Shown one piece after another: positions 18,175 to 27,171 of a stretch of DNA of 64,000 nucleotides. Position numbers and translations under genes: made by a program. Each line of letters opens with the position of its first letter. The stretch's first letter is position 1. The DNA comes from Pseudomonadota bacterium (GTDB taxonomy: Bacteria; Pseudomonadota; Alphaproteobacteria; Caulobacterales; Caulobacteraceae), in NCBI GenBank assembly GCA_018241995.1, contig JAFECT010000005.1:1-64000 (forward strand), written 5' to 3'. A model generated the notes under the pieces. The model was not told where the DNA came from. It worked only from the letters and a program-made list of their open reading frames with translations, and searched no databases.

Positions 18175-18320
18175 GTTCCCGGCGAAGGCCGGGATCCAGA
18201 CCGATCCCGACGAAGGTCGGGACCCAGCGAGAATGGCTTCAACTCGCAGAGACGGATTTTTGCTGGCTACCGGCCTTCGCCGGTATGGGTCTGGGCCCCG
18301 GCCTTCGCCGGGGAAACGGT
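18175..18320. repeat. Dispersed palindromic repeat RE2, copy 1
   Basis: The ends are TTCCCCGGCGAAGGCCGGG-like and CCGGCCTTCGCCGGGGAAAC, mutually complementary, with a short inner palindrome GATCCCGACGAAGGTCGGGA. A close copy lies at 47452-47600. It occupies the space after cysA, with no reading frame of note, and could act as a transcript end. Confidence 0.88.
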
Positions 18321-18413
18321 GAATTTCAACACCCATCGCCGCGCGATACTTAAGGTCGATCTTCCTATACACTGCCTCAAAGGTTGATTCCGCAACCGTG
18401 GGGGAGATCGGTC

Positions 18414-18944
18414 ATGTCCAAGCATTCCGCGTCCCTGTCCGGCGTTCTGATCGCCGTTTGCATGCTGTCCGCCTTGGGCGCCTCCAGCGCCGGAGCCAAG
18501 GGGCGCCACGCCCGCGCCGGCCAGTGCCCGAACATCGTCGATCGTCCCTTGTCGCGCGGCGACGTCGCCTGCGCGCTGGATCGCTGGTACCGGGCGACCA
18601 ACGCCCACGACCCGGCGGCGACGACCGCGCTCTATGCGGCGCAGAACCCGCTGCTGCTCTCGACCCTGAAGCCCGCGCCCTTCACCAACCGCACGCAGAT
18701 TCGCACCTATTTCGACGGCCTGCTGCGCGAGACGGATTTCCGCGTCGTCGCCGGCACGCGCTACCCCAACAAGGTCGACCTGGGTCGGGAGATGGCGGCG
18801 GAGTCCGGCTTCTACACCTTCAGCTGGGTCGACGACACGGGCCGCCCGGTGGTCGCACCCTCGCGCTTCACCTTCGTCTTCGTGCTGAACCGGGCGACGC
18901 ACCAGCTCGACATCGCGACGCATCACTCGTCGAAGGAGCCGTAG
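18414..18944 (+). CDS. Secreted NTF2/SnoaL-like domain protein
   Basis: The 176-residue protein has a Sec signal (SGVLIAVCMLSALGASSAGA) and a mature domain of the NTF2-like cone fold: ALDRWYRATNAHDPAATTAL, IRTYFDGLLRETDFRVV and a final strand with FTFVFVLNRATHQLDIATHH. Such domains bind small ligands or associate with kinases; the role here is unknown. A GGGGGAGA ribosome binding site precedes the ATG at 18414. Confidence 0.8.
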   Translation: MSKHSASLSGVLIAVCMLSALGASSAGAKGRHARAGQCPNIVDRPLSRGDVACALDRWYRATNAHDPAATTALYAAQNPLLLSTLKPAPFTNRTQIRTYFDGLLRETDFRVVAGTRYPNKVDLGREMAAESGFYTFSWVDDTGRPVVAPSRFTFVFVLNRATHQLDIATHHSSKEP

Positions 18945-18968
18945 GGCGTCGGGGCGACCCGGGGCGGC

Positions 18969-19349
18969 TCAAGCCGCCTTGGCCTTGCCCCTGACCAGCC
19001 GCCCGAACAGCCAGGCCGCCGCGCCGAGGCCGACGAGGCCCGCCACGAACGGCAAGCTGTCGCGCGAAATGACCGCGAGCCGGCGCAGCGTGAGGAACGG
19101 CGGGCCGCACTGCGTCCAGAAACTGCCGATCAGGAAAACCACAAGCGCCAAGCTCGTCGCGCCGTAGACGACGATTCCTCGCCGACGAGAGCCTTTCGAC
19201 GCCCCCACAGCCAGCATCACGAGTCCGATGAAGACGCAAAGGATGAGCGCGAGACTGAACCACTGCATCGCCCACGGCATAAGGAGTTCATCGCAGTAGA
19301 TCAGTTCGCCGGCGCCCTTGATCTTGGTCGGCGCTTCCTCCGCCTGCAT
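18969..19349 (-). CDS. Small membrane protein, tandem paralogue B
   Basis: The 126-residue protein has three hydrophobic segments and a short N-terminus EEAPTKIKGAGELIYCDE. The gene just upstream (19364-19741) encodes a protein of the same size and layout that shares EEAPTKIKGAG, a G(AS)xKG turn after the first helix and a VYGxxS segment. The two arose by tandem duplication. No family is recognised. They are 14 bases apart and probably co-transcribed. Confidence 0.78.
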   Translation of the reverse strand: MQAEEAPTKIKGAGELIYCDELLMPWAMQWFSLALILCVFIGLVMLAVGASKGSRRRGIVVYGATSLALVVFLIGSFWTQCGPPFLTLRRLAVISRDSLPFVAGLVGLGAAAWLFGRLVRGKAKAA

Positions 19350-19363
19350 CTGTCTCCCCTCCC

Positions 19364-19741
19364 TCAGGCCGCCAGGTTGTGCGGCCGCAGCAGCCGCCCG
19401 ATGCTCCAGGCGACCGCGCCTAGGCCCGCCAGGATCGCGGCCAGGGGGGCCAACTCACCGGCGACCTTCAGCGCATGGGCCAGCAACGGCTGATTGTCGT
19501 TGCACATGACCAGGATCGTGGCCGCGAAGAACAGCAGGGTCGCTACGCTTCCGACGCCATAGACGGCGAGGCCCTTCAGCAGCACGCCCTTGCGAGCCCC
19601 CAGCAGAACCATCATCAGGCCAATGACGATCCAGACCAGCAGACCGAGCCCCACCAGCTGGAATATCATCTCCAACGGCCCAAGCTCGTAGCAGGCCAGA
19701 TGACCCGCGCCCTTGATCTTGGTCGGCGCTTCCTCGTCCAT
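19364..19741 (-). CDS. Small membrane protein, tandem paralogue A
   Basis: The 125-residue protein is the first of a tandem pair. It has the N-terminal motif EEAPTKIKGAGHLACYE, three transmembrane segments and the shared central segment VYGVGSVATLLFF. The sequence has diverged strongly from its neighbour outside those motifs. Function is unknown; the conserved soluble N-terminus with its Lys-Ile-Lys-Gly is the most likely functional part. Confidence 0.78.
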   Translation of the reverse strand: MDEEAPTKIKGAGHLACYELGPLEMIFQLVGLGLLVWIVIGLMMVLLGARKGVLLKGLAVYGVGSVATLLFFAATILVMCNDNQPLLAHALKVAGELAPLAAILAGLGAVAWSIGRLLRPHNLAA

Positions 19742-19791
19742 CGCGTCCCCTCGCGTTGACGCGTCACCCTATCGCGAACCTCGCCGCATCG

Positions 19792-19950
19792 CACCTCTCC
19801 CGCCTGCGGGAGAGGGGGACCATCGAAGATGGGCGCTGACCGGGCTGACGGTTTGGGTTCGCTGTTGAAAGGTGGCGGGCTTGGCGCGCCCCCTCCACCG
19901 CGCAAGCGCGGTCCCCCTCCCCCGAACGCTGCCGCTTTTCGGGGGAGGTG
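19792..19950. repeat. Dispersed palindromic repeat RE3, copy a
   Basis: The arms are CTCTCCCGCCTGCGGGAGAG at the left end and a GGGGGACC / GGTCCCCC pair further in, closing with CCCCCGAACGCTGCCGC. Related copies lie at 21920-22069, 30299-30452 and 30920-31108. It is non-coding. Confidence 0.82.
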
Positions 19951-19953
19951 CGC

Positions 19954-20550
19954 TTACCGCGGATAGGTCTCGCGGAAACTGTCCCTCGCCTCCAGGGCGT
20001 CGTTGAGCGCGCTGAGCCTGGGCCGGCTCTTGCGCCACTCGATCTCGGGATAGCGGAAGCCGGCGTAGGTGGCGGCTATGGCCAGGGTGATCCCGCCGAG
20101 GTCCAGGGCATCCGCCTCCGGCGCCTGGCGCTCGGCCACGTCGAGCGCGCGCACCAGGCCTTCGCGCCAGTGGCCGGTCCAGGTTGGGGAGCGTTCGCCC
20201 TCGGGGCGGCGGCTTTCCATGATCACCTTAACCGCCATCTCGTTGATCTGATCGCCCAGCGCCTCCAGCCGGCGCGCTTTCCAGTGGGCCTCGCCGTCCG
20301 GCGGAAGCAGGCGCGGGCCGGAGCCCAGGCGGTCGAGGTAGTCGCAGATGACGGGGCTGTTGGTGAACACGGTCCCGTCTTCCAGCACCAGGGCCGGCAC
20401 CTGCCCGACCGGGTTCACGGCGGTGTAGTCGGGGGCCTTATAGGGGAAGTCGAGCGCGATCTCCTCGACCTGGGGCAGCAGGCCCTTCTCGCGCAGCACG
20501 ACGCGGCATTTGCGCACGAAGGGGGAGGCGATGGACATGTAGAGGCGCAT
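19954..20550 (-). CDS. Glutathione S-transferase family protein
   Basis: The 198-residue protein has a thioredoxin-like N-terminal domain: RLYMSIASPFVRKCRVVLRE, the cis-proline NPVGQVPALVLEDG, and the glutathione-binding FTNSPVICDYLD. The helical C-terminal domain follows. The catalytic residue is probably Ser7 or Ser10 near the start. Substrate unknown; cytoplasmic. It is a single gene on the minus strand next to ispG. Confidence 0.9.
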   Translation of the reverse strand: MRLYMSIASPFVRKCRVVLREKGLLPQVEEIALDFPYKAPDYTAVNPVGQVPALVLEDGTVFTNSPVICDYLDRLGSGPRLLPPDGEAHWKARRLEALGDQINEMAVKVIMESRRPEGERSPTWTGHWREGLVRALDVAERQAPEADALDLGGITLAIAATYAGFRYPEIEWRKSRPRLSALNDALEARDSFRETYPR

Positions 20551-20719
20551 GGGGAGCTCCAGCTTGGCCGGCCTCTGGCGTAAGCCCGCGCGGACGGCGC
20601 CTCAACCCCACAAAATCTACGCCGTCGACGCCGTGACGAGCCCGACGCGCCAGGGATTTGCAGCAGATTCCGAGGATTCACGCCGCCCTCACCCGGAGGA
20701 AGGCGGAGTTTTTGTGAGC

Positions 20720-21856
20720 CTATTCCGCCGCGACCTTTTCGGCCGCCTTCGCCGCCTCGATCTCGGCGGCCTTGGCTTCGACCAGCTCGACCACGTGGTC
20801 GATCATGCGCTCGTTGTCCATCTTGTGGTCGGGCTTGCCGTCCACATAGACCATGCCCGAGCCCTTGCCGCCTCCGGTGAAGCCGATGTCGGTCATCAGG
20901 GCCTCGCCGGGGCCGTTGACCACGCAGCCGATGATCGAGACCGACATGGGGGTGGCGATGTGGGCCAAGCGCTGCTCCAGCTCGCCGACCTTCTCGATCA
21001 CGTTGAAGCCCTGCCGCGCGCACGACGGGCAGGCGATGATGTTCACGCCGCGGTGGCGCAAGCCCATCGACTTCAGGATGTCGAAGCCGACCTTGATCTC
21101 CTCCACCGGATCGGCGGCCAGCGAGATGCGGATGGTGTCGCCGATGCCGGCCCAGAGCAGCGACCCCAGGCCGATCGAGGACTTGATCGTCCCTGTACGG
21201 AGCGGTCCCGCCTCGGTGATGCCCAGGTGCAGCGGGCAGTCGATCACTTCCGACAGCTGCTGGTAGGCGGCCACGGTCAGGAACAGGTCGGACGCCTTCA
21301 CGCTGATCTTGAACTCGTGGAAGTCGTGGTCCTGCAGGATGCGGGCGTGGGAGAGCGCGCTCTCGACCATGGCCTCCGGGCAGGGCTCGCCGTAGCGTTC
21401 GAGCAGCTCGCGCTCCAGGGAGCCTGCGTTGACCCCGATGCGGATCGAGCAACCGTGGTCCTTGGCCGCCTGGATCACCTCGCGCACCCGGTCGGCGGAG
21501 CCGATGTTGCCCGGGTTGATGCGCAGGCACGCCGCGCCCGCCTCGGCCGCCTCGATGGCGCGGCGGTAGTGGAAGTGGATATCGGCCACCAGGGGCACGA
21601 CCGCGGCCTTGGCGATGGCCTTGAAGGCGGCGGTCGAATCCTCGTCCGGGCAGGACACCCGCACGATGTCGGCGCCGGCCTCTTCGAGCGCGCGGATCTG
21701 GTCGATGGTGGCGCCGGCGTCCGACGTCGGCGTGTTGGTCATCGACTGCACGGTGATCGGCGCGTCGCCGCCGACCTCGACATTGCCGACGCGGATCTTG
21801 CGCGACGGACGACGCTGGATCGCCCGCCAGGGCCGGACGTGATGATGGTCTTGCAT
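20720..21856 (-). CDS. ispG: 4-hydroxy-3-methylbut-2-enyl diphosphate synthase (flavodoxin)
   Basis: IspG converts MEcPP to HMBPP in the MEP isoprenoid pathway using a [4Fe-4S] cluster. The 378-residue protein has the TIM-barrel part ([18 protein letters not shown]) and the cluster domain with cysteines in [12 protein letters not shown] and [12 protein letters not shown]. The ATG at 21856 puts the conserved domain about 20 residues from the terminus; the frame to 22135 runs into repeat RE3. The gene shares its strand with rodZ, ptsP and lysC further upstream. Confidence 0.95.
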   Translation of the reverse strand: MQDHHHVRPWRAIQRRPSRKIRVGNVEVGGDAPITVQSMTNTPTSDAGATIDQIRALEEAGADIVRVSCPDEDSTAAFKAIAKAAVVPLVADIHFHYRRAIEAAEAGAACLRINPGNIGSADRVREVIQAAKDHGCSIRIGVNAGSLERELLERYGEPCPEAMVESALSHARILQDHDFHEFKISVKASDLFLTVAAYQQLSEVIDCPLHLGITEAGPLRTGTIKSSIGLGSLLWAGIGDTIRISLAADPVEEIKVGFDILKSMGLRHRGVNIIACPSCARQGFNVIEKVGELEQRLAHIATPMSVSIIGCVVNGPGEALMTDIGFTGGGKGSGMVYVDGKPDHKMDNERMIDHVVELVEAKAAEIEAAKAAEKVAAE

Positions 21857-21919
21857 GGCGCGCGGAACATAAGGCGGAACCGGCGCGGGCGCGAGAGGGG
21901 GGAAGGTCGCGGCCTCTGC

Positions 21920-22069
21920 TCCTCCCTCGCGAAGTGAGGGAGGGGGACCGCGAAGCGGTGGAGGGTGCTCTAGCTGAGCTCCCAACCTGTAACCCGCCTG
22001 CCGCTGAACACGAGAAGCACCCTCCACCACCCTTCGGGCGGTCCCCCTCCTCGTGGGACGAGGGAGGAG
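21920..22069. repeat. Dispersed palindromic repeat RE3, copy b
   Basis: The left end CCTCCCTCGCGAAGTGAGGG and right end CCTCGTGGGACGAGGG are hairpins; between them GGGGGACCGCGAAGCGGTGG pairs with CCACCCTTCGGGCGGTCCCC. It lies between ispG and the PadR gene, divergent genes, so the promoters must lie outside it. Confidence 0.82.
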
Positions 22070-22125
22070 TAGCCAGCGCACCTGTTCCGGCGGGAGCACC
22101 CCGCCATGCCTCGGATTCGACTCAC

Positions 22126-22153
22126 AGTACGCCACGTACTATACGGCTCGTAT
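22126..22153. promoter_or_regulatory. Double TACG-N3-CGTA dyad, probable PadR operator
   Basis: Two dyads lie side by side: AGTACGCCACGTACT (22126-22140) and ATACGGCTCGTAT (22141-22153). Each has TACG-N3-CGTA and the centres are 14 bases apart. The second overlaps the ATG of the PadR gene at 22152. The position suggests autoregulation; that is an inference. Confidence 0.65.
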
Positions 22154-22721
22154 GAAGCTCACCACGCTCGACGCCCTTATGCTGTTCCTGGTCTCGCACA
22201 AGGGCCAGTCGGGCTACGACATCCGCCAGCTGTTCCAGTCCACGCCGCTCGGCCTGTTCAGCGACAGTCCCGGCGCGATCTACCCCGCGCTGGCGCGGCT
22301 TGAGATGCGCGAACTGCTGTCCTCGACCGCCGAGCCGGACGGGCGCCGGCGGCGGGTCTATGAGCGTACGGCCGAGGGCGAGGCGGCGCTGAAGGGGTGG
22401 CTCGCCGCCCCCATCGACCCGGACGCCATCGTGCGCCGACCTCAGGACCTGGACCTGCGCTACGTCATCACCGCCGAGATGCTGGGTCGGCCCGCCGCCA
22501 TGGCCTTCATCCGCGACTACGCCGCCGTCCAGAAGGCGCGGCACGAGGCGGTGGTCGCCTTCCGCGACACGGCGGGACAGCACATGGGCCGCGCGTCGCT
22601 GGATGCGCTGGAGCTGGGCGTGCGCCTGGGGGCCACCCGCCTGCGATGGTTCGAAGACCTCTTGGCCGAAGATGGGGGACTTGCCGATGAAGACGATCAA
22701 ACGCGCCGCTCTGGCGCTTAG
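22152..22721 (+). CDS. PadR-family transcriptional regulator
   Basis: The 189-residue protein has the PadR winged helix (LMLFLVSHKGQSGYDIRQLF, then GAIYPALARLEMRELL and a wing RRRRVYERTAEGEAAL) and the C-terminal helical dimer domain of the Vir type. Members repress genes in response to aromatic or other small ligands. Two dyads at its own start imply autoregulation. The 3' end overlaps the next gene, an exported protein, by 35 bases, so the pair is one transcript and the exported protein may be its target or sensor partner. Confidence 0.9.
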   Translation: MKLTTLDALMLFLVSHKGQSGYDIRQLFQSTPLGLFSDSPGAIYPALARLEMRELLSSTAEPDGRRRRVYERTAEGEAALKGWLAAPIDPDAIVRRPQDLDLRYVITAEMLGRPAAMAFIRDYAAVQKARHEAVVAFRDTAGQHMGRASLDALELGVRLGATRLRWFEDLLAEDGGLADEDDQTRRSGA

Positions 22722-23529
22722 CCTTGCCGCCATGGCCGGTCCGGCCCTGGCCGCGCCGCGGCCGTGGCTGAAGCCCGCGCCGGGGCGCCACGCCTATCGC
22801 TACGCCGTCACCGAGACGGTCAACGGCGGCTTCCAGCAGGGCTATCGCACCGACTTCGACTTCGTGGTCGGGCGCGACGGGGCCATCGACGCCCTGGTCA
22901 TGGCGGCGGAGGAGAGCCGCGATGGCAAGACCTGGACCCGGGTCGCCGTCCCCGCCGACTGCCTGACGAAGCTGAACCCGCCCAAGGGCGGCCTGGCCAC
23001 GGCTCGGATGTGGCCCCTGCCCCCGGACGTGGCCAAGACCATGGACTCGCGATTCCTGGACGCCTGCGCCCCGCCGGGGATTTTCTTTCCGATCACGGAC
23101 ATTCTCAATGTCGCGGTGATCCCGACCTCGGGCCGGTTCGGGGTGGAGAAGCTGAAAAAGGCGGGCGACACCGCCGCCTACCCCGCCTTCACCGCCCATT
23201 TCGACCGAGCGGGCGAGACCCTGACCGAGACCGCGCACGGCGGCGAGGTGAAGCTGGTCAGCCTCGACAGGCGCACTGCGGTGATCGACTGGTCGCCCGC
23301 CCCGGCCGACCTCGACCTGACGGAACACCCCTCGCCGGGCCAGACCGTCAACCTGTCGGGCACGGAGCACTGGGCCTTCCGCCTGGAGTTCGACGCCAGG
23401 ACCGGCGCCCTGCTCCGCGCCCGGACGACCTACGACGACCTGGATCTGAAGGTGAAGCTGGACGGCGTGCCGGCCGACAAGGCGCCGAGGGTGGCGATCA
23501 AGCGGTCGGTGACGATTGAGCCGCGGTGA
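22687..23529 (+). CDS. Exported protein of unknown function, co-transcribed with padR
   Basis: The 280-residue protein has a Sec signal ([19 protein letters not shown]) cleaved before APRPWLKP. The mature part is rich in strands, with two cysteines (PADCLTK and LDACAPP) that may pair in the periplasm. No family is recognised. The start lies inside the PadR reading frame, GGGGGACTTGCC just upstream serving as ribosome binding site. Confidence 0.8.
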   Translation: MKTIKRAALALSLAAMAGPALAAPRPWLKPAPGRHAYRYAVTETVNGGFQQGYRTDFDFVVGRDGAIDALVMAAEESRDGKTWTRVAVPADCLTKLNPPKGGLATARMWPLPPDVAKTMDSRFLDACAPPGIFFPITDILNVAVIPTSGRFGVEKLKKAGDTAAYPAFTAHFDRAGETLTETAHGGEVKLVSLDRRTAVIDWSPAPADLDLTEHPSPGQTVNLSGTEHWAFRLEFDARTGALLRARTTYDDLDLKVKLDGVPADKAPRVAIKRSVTIEPR

Positions 23530-23541
23530 CCCCAAAAGAGA

Positions 23542-23567
23542 AAGGCGGAGCCTCCCCGCTCCGCCTT
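23542..23567. terminator. Bidirectional terminator hairpin
   Basis: A ten-base perfect stem AAGGCGGAGC/GCTCCGCCTT with a six-base loop lies between the convergent exported-protein and rodZ-like genes. The minus-strand side is followed by TCTCTTTT, the plus side by a C-rich run, so it fits the rodZ-like gene best. Confidence 0.75.
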
Positions 23568-23598
23568 CCCCCTCGGCCCCCTCGATAGACGGCTGCGG

Positions 23599-24768
23599 CT
23601 AGCCCGGCGTGTCGCCGCCGGCGTCCGGGGCGGGCGTGGCTTGCGACGGCGCTTGCGCCGCCTGCTGGCGTTGGGCGGCGGCGGCGAGGCCCTGGGCCTG
23701 GCTGAACATCTGCTGGGTAGAGGTGACGGCGGCGGCGAGCGGGCCGCGGTATTCGCCGTTCATGTAGAGGCTGAGCGAAGTGGGGTCGGAGACGTCGAGC
23801 ACCTGGCCGCCGCCGTTGGGCACGCGATAGGACTCGCCCGCCGCCAGCTGCTTGGCGAAATAGACGGTGCCGTCGCTGCCGCGCAGGACCACGCCCACTG
23901 GCTTGAGCGCCTGCACCAGGACGACGGATTCGGTCGGGCCCGCGCCGTAGATCGCGCCCTTGGGATTGAAGGCGGCGCCCACCGGCACGGCCGGGCCGGC
24001 GGCGGCCACGACCGGCTGGCCCTGGCTGAGTTCGGCTTCCAGGCCCGGGGTGATGTAGGGCGCGGGCACCGTCTGGTCCTTGGGCGCGGCCTGGGGCGCG
24101 GAGATGCGGATCACGTTGCCGTCGCCGCCCGAGCCGAGGCCCGGCCAGCCCAGCGACCACTTCTCATGCGAGGAGGCGGCGGCCAGGTCGCCGGTGTGGC
24201 TCTTCTGTCCGGTCATGGCGTGGCGCGCGACGTTCCACAGCACCACCGCCGAGATCAGCACCACGGCGCCGACGATCCAGGGTGTGTGGCGGGGCTTCAC
24301 GTCGTCGAGCTCTGAGCCGACCGGCGCGCGCAGCTGGGTGGCGTGGTCGGGCGCCTCGGTCTTGAAGCGGTCGGCGGCGGTCTCTTCGTCCAGGCCCAGC
24401 GCGCGGGCGTAGGCGCGCACATAGCCGGTGGAGAACGGGCGCGACGGCAGCCGGTCCCAGGCGCCCTCTTCCAGAGCGATCAGGTACTGCTTGCGGACGC
24501 GGGTGGCGTCGGCGAGGTCATCCAGCGAACGGCCGGAAGCCTCGCGCGCAGCCCTCAAGCCTTCGGAAAGCGTGGCCGCATCGGCCAGCGAAATGGGGGG
24601 AGCATCGTCGTCCCACGACGGCGAGCGGTACACATCGGATTCCGAACCGGAATCGAGCGGCGTCATAGCGTCCGCAACCCCCGAAACTACTTGCTGGTTC
24701 AAGTCTTCGACCGATCCAGCCCCCCGAACACCCGAGGGTGTCACATACAGGCCCTGTGGATAAACCAT
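23599..24768 (-). CDS. RodZ-like HTH / DUF4115 cell-shape protein
   Basis: The 389-residue protein has a cytoplasmic helix-turn-helix domain (about 65-135; LREARE-like LRAAREASGRSLDDLADATR, then YLIALEEGAWDRLPSRPFST), one transmembrane segment (about 160-180, TPWIVGAVVLISAVVLW) and a periplasmic DUF4115 beta domain (about 255-345). This is the layout of RodZ, which ties MreB to the membrane. The C-terminus is Ala/Gln/Pro-rich. The N-terminal 60 residues are variable, so the start is uncertain. Confidence 0.88.
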   Translation of the reverse strand: MVYPQGLYVTPSGVRGAGSVEDLNQQVVSGVADAMTPLDSGSESDVYRSPSWDDDAPPISLADAATLSEGLRAAREASGRSLDDLADATRVRKQYLIALEEGAWDRLPSRPFSTGYVRAYARALGLDEETAADRFKTEAPDHATQLRAPVGSELDDVKPRHTPWIVGAVVLISAVVLWNVARHAMTGQKSHTGDLAAASSHEKWSLGWPGLGSGGDGNVIRISAPQAAPKDQTVPAPYITPGLEAELSQGQPVVAAAGPAVPVGAAFNPKGAIYGAGPTESVVLVQALKPVGVVLRGSDGTVYFAKQLAAGESYRVPNGGGQVLDVSDPTSLSLYMNGEYRGPLAAAVTSTQQMFSQAQGLAAAAQRQQAAQAPSQATPAPDAGGDTPG

Positions 24769-24804
24769 AGTTATGCCAAAATCAACGTTTCGTTAGTGAT
24801 TCGC

Positions 24805-27063
24805 TCACAGGGCGACGTTCAATTTCCGGGCCAGAGATTCGATCTCGTTACGCACCGATCCGTTGGAGCTGGTTAGGAGATTCGAGACGCCCCGGCGAGC
24901 GGCCTCTCGGTCGCAGGACAGGATCATCCGCTTGACCGGGCCGATGCCTGCGGGCGGCATCGACAAACGCTGAAACCCCAAGGCAATCAATACGAAAGCT
25001 TCAAGCGGGCGACCGGCCAGCTCCCCGCATAGCGATACCGGCGTTCCGGACTCAACCGACGCTTCCTGGATGCGCGACAATGCGCGCAGGGCCGGCGGCG
25101 AGAGCGGGTCGTACCGATCCGAGACGCGGGGGTTGGTCCGGTCGGCGGCGAACATGTACTGAAACAGGTCATTGGTGCCGACGGAGATGAAGTCCGTCAG
25201 CGGAAGAAGTGCGTCAAGGTGCCACAGCAGCGACGGCGCCTCGACCATGGCCCCCACGCGCAGGGTGGACGGCAGGCGCCGGCCGCGGCGCAGCGCCCAC
25301 TCGCATTCCACATCGACCATGTCGCGCGCGGCGCGGAACTCGTCGACGGTGGCGATCAGCGGGAACATGACGCGCAACTCGCGCCCATGGGCGGCGGCCA
25401 GGAGCGCGCGCAGCTGCAGGCGCAGCAGCGCCGGCCGGTCCAGCCCCATGCGCACCGCGCGCCAGCCCAGGGCCGGGTTCTCCTCGCGGTCGGTCTCGAG
25501 GTAGGGCAGCACCTTGTCGCCGCCGAGGTCCAGCGTGCGGAAAGTGACCGGCCGGTCGCCCGCCGCATCCAGCACCTTGGCGTAGAGCTCGGTCTGGCGG
25601 TCCAGTCGCGGCAGGTCCTCCGACACCATGAACTGGAACTCGGTGCGGAACAGGCCGATGCCCTCCGCCCCCGTGTCCTCGATGTTGTCGAGGTCGACCG
25701 CGAGCCCGGCGTTCATCAGCAGTGTGATGCGCCGCCCGTCGGCGGTGACGGCCGGCTCGTCCTTAAGCTTGGCGAACTCGGCGCGGCGCTGCACGCGCAC
25801 GGAGAAGCGGGTCTTGAAGGCCTCGATGACGTCGGCGCGCGGGCGCAGGAAGGCCTCGGCCGTCTCGCCGTCGACGATGATCGCGTCGCCTTCCGACAGG
25901 CGGTCGCGCACCCCGGCCAGGCGGCCGACGCAGGGGATCTGCAGAGCCCGCGCCACGATGGCGGCGTGGTTGGCGGCCGAGCCTTCCTCCAGCAGCAGGC
26001 CCTTCAGCTTCTCGCGCGGGTATTCGAGCAGGTCCGCGGGCCCCAGGTTCCGGGCCACCAGGATCATGTCGTCGGGCAGGTCGCGCCGCGCGCCCGGCTT
26101 CTCCCCGGCCAGGATGCGCAAGAGGCGGTTGGCCAGGTCCTCCAGGTCGTGCAGACGCTCGCGGATGTAGGGGTCGCGCGCCTGGGCGAAGCGGGCGCGG
26201 TGCTCGTTGCGCACCCGCTCGACGGCGGCCTCGGCGGTCAGGCCAGACCGGACGGCGTCTTCGAGACTGCGGTTCCAGCCCCGGTCGTGGGCGAACATGC
26301 GGTAGGTTTCGAGCACCTCGAACGGGGTGCCGACCAGGCCGTGCTGGCCGTCCAGCATCTCGTCGATCTGGGCGCGCAGGGCCTCGATCGCGGCCTTGAG
26401 GCGAATATCCTCCGCAGACGGATCATCCGACAGCAGACGCTCGGGCGCGACCGGCGCCTCGTGGAACACTGCGCGTCCCATCGCCAGGCCGTCGGCGAAG
26501 CGCATGCCCTTCATGCGCTCCGGGCGGTGCGGCGCGATCTCGACGCCCTTGAGCTCGGCCAGGTCGACCAGCTCACCGCCGGCCACCATCTCCGACAGCA
26601 CCATGGCGACGATCTGCAGGTCCTCGACCTCGTCCTCGTCGTAGACGCGCGCGGCGCGGTTCTGCACCACCAGCACGCCGATGGTGCGCCCGCCGCGCAG
26701 CAGCGGCACGCCCAGGAAGGCATGGAACGGGTCTTCGCCGGTCTCGGGCCGATAGGAGAAGTTCGGATGGGTCGGGGCGTCCGACAGGTTCAAGGGCGCG
26801 GCGGAGCGGGCCACCTCGCCGACCAGGCCCTCGCCCGGGTTCAGCCGGGTGGCGTGCACGGCCTCGGGGTTCAGGCCCTCGGTGGCGAACAGCTCGAGCT
26901 CGCCGGATGCGCGGCGCAGGTAGATGGAGCAGACTTCGGCGACCATCGAGCGGGCGATGATCGAGACGGTCATGTCCAGGCGCGTCTGGGCGGGCCCGCC
27001 CGAGGCCATGGCCTCGCGGATCTGGCGAAGGAGGCTCCGAGGCCCTCTGACGCCCTTGATCAT
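24805..27063 (-). CDS. ptsP: Phosphoenolpyruvate-protein phosphotransferase EI-Ntr
   Basis: PtsP starts the nitrogen phosphotransfer chain by taking phosphate from PEP and passing it to NPr. The 752-residue protein has an N-terminal GAF domain (about 20-165), the swivelling phospho-His domain with His366 in GSAANHAAIVARAL, and the PEP-binding barrel with GLFRTEFQFM, GTNDLFQYMF and the catalytic cysteine in SLCGELAGRP. Control through glutamine sensed by GAF is known for relatives. It lies downstream of lysC, a conserved alphaproteobacterial arrangement. Confidence 0.96.
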   Translation of the reverse strand: MIKGVRGPRSLLRQIREAMASGGPAQTRLDMTVSIIARSMVAEVCSIYLRRASGELELFATEGLNPEAVHATRLNPGEGLVGEVARSAAPLNLSDAPTHPNFSYRPETGEDPFHAFLGVPLLRGGRTIGVLVVQNRAARVYDEDEVEDLQIVAMVLSEMVAGGELVDLAELKGVEIAPHRPERMKGMRFADGLAMGRAVFHEAPVAPERLLSDDPSAEDIRLKAAIEALRAQIDEMLDGQHGLVGTPFEVLETYRMFAHDRGWNRSLEDAVRSGLTAEAAVERVRNEHRARFAQARDPYIRERLHDLEDLANRLLRILAGEKPGARRDLPDDMILVARNLGPADLLEYPREKLKGLLLEEGSAANHAAIVARALQIPCVGRLAGVRDRLSEGDAIIVDGETAEAFLRPRADVIEAFKTRFSVRVQRRAEFAKLKDEPAVTADGRRITLLMNAGLAVDLDNIEDTGAEGIGLFRTEFQFMVSEDLPRLDRQTELYAKVLDAAGDRPVTFRTLDLGGDKVLPYLETDREENPALGWRAVRMGLDRPALLRLQLRALLAAAHGRELRVMFPLIATVDEFRAARDMVDVECEWALRRGRRLPSTLRVGAMVEAPSLLWHLDALLPLTDFISVGTNDLFQYMFAADRTNPRVSDRYDPLSPPALRALSRIQEASVESGTPVSLCGELAGRPLEAFVLIALGFQRLSMPPAGIGPVKRMILSCDREAARRGVSNLLTSSNGSVRNEIESLARKLNVAL

Positions 27064-27108
27064 CGCGGCGCCTCCTCGCGCCGAGCCCTAGCGGGCTCTC
27101 TTCCAGTT

Positions 27109-27159
27109 AGAGCATGTCCGGGCGGGAAAGTGCGCAGAAGGTTTTCCCTGACACGCTCT
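27109..27159. repeat. 51-bp palindromic repeat RE5, copy 2
   Basis: Same length and ends (AGAGCATGTC ... GACACGCTCT) as the copy at 620-670, with two differences. It sits in the 108-base gap between lysC and ptsP, so it is transcribed if these genes share a message. Confidence 0.82.
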
Positions 27160-27171
27160 TGGCTATGATGT

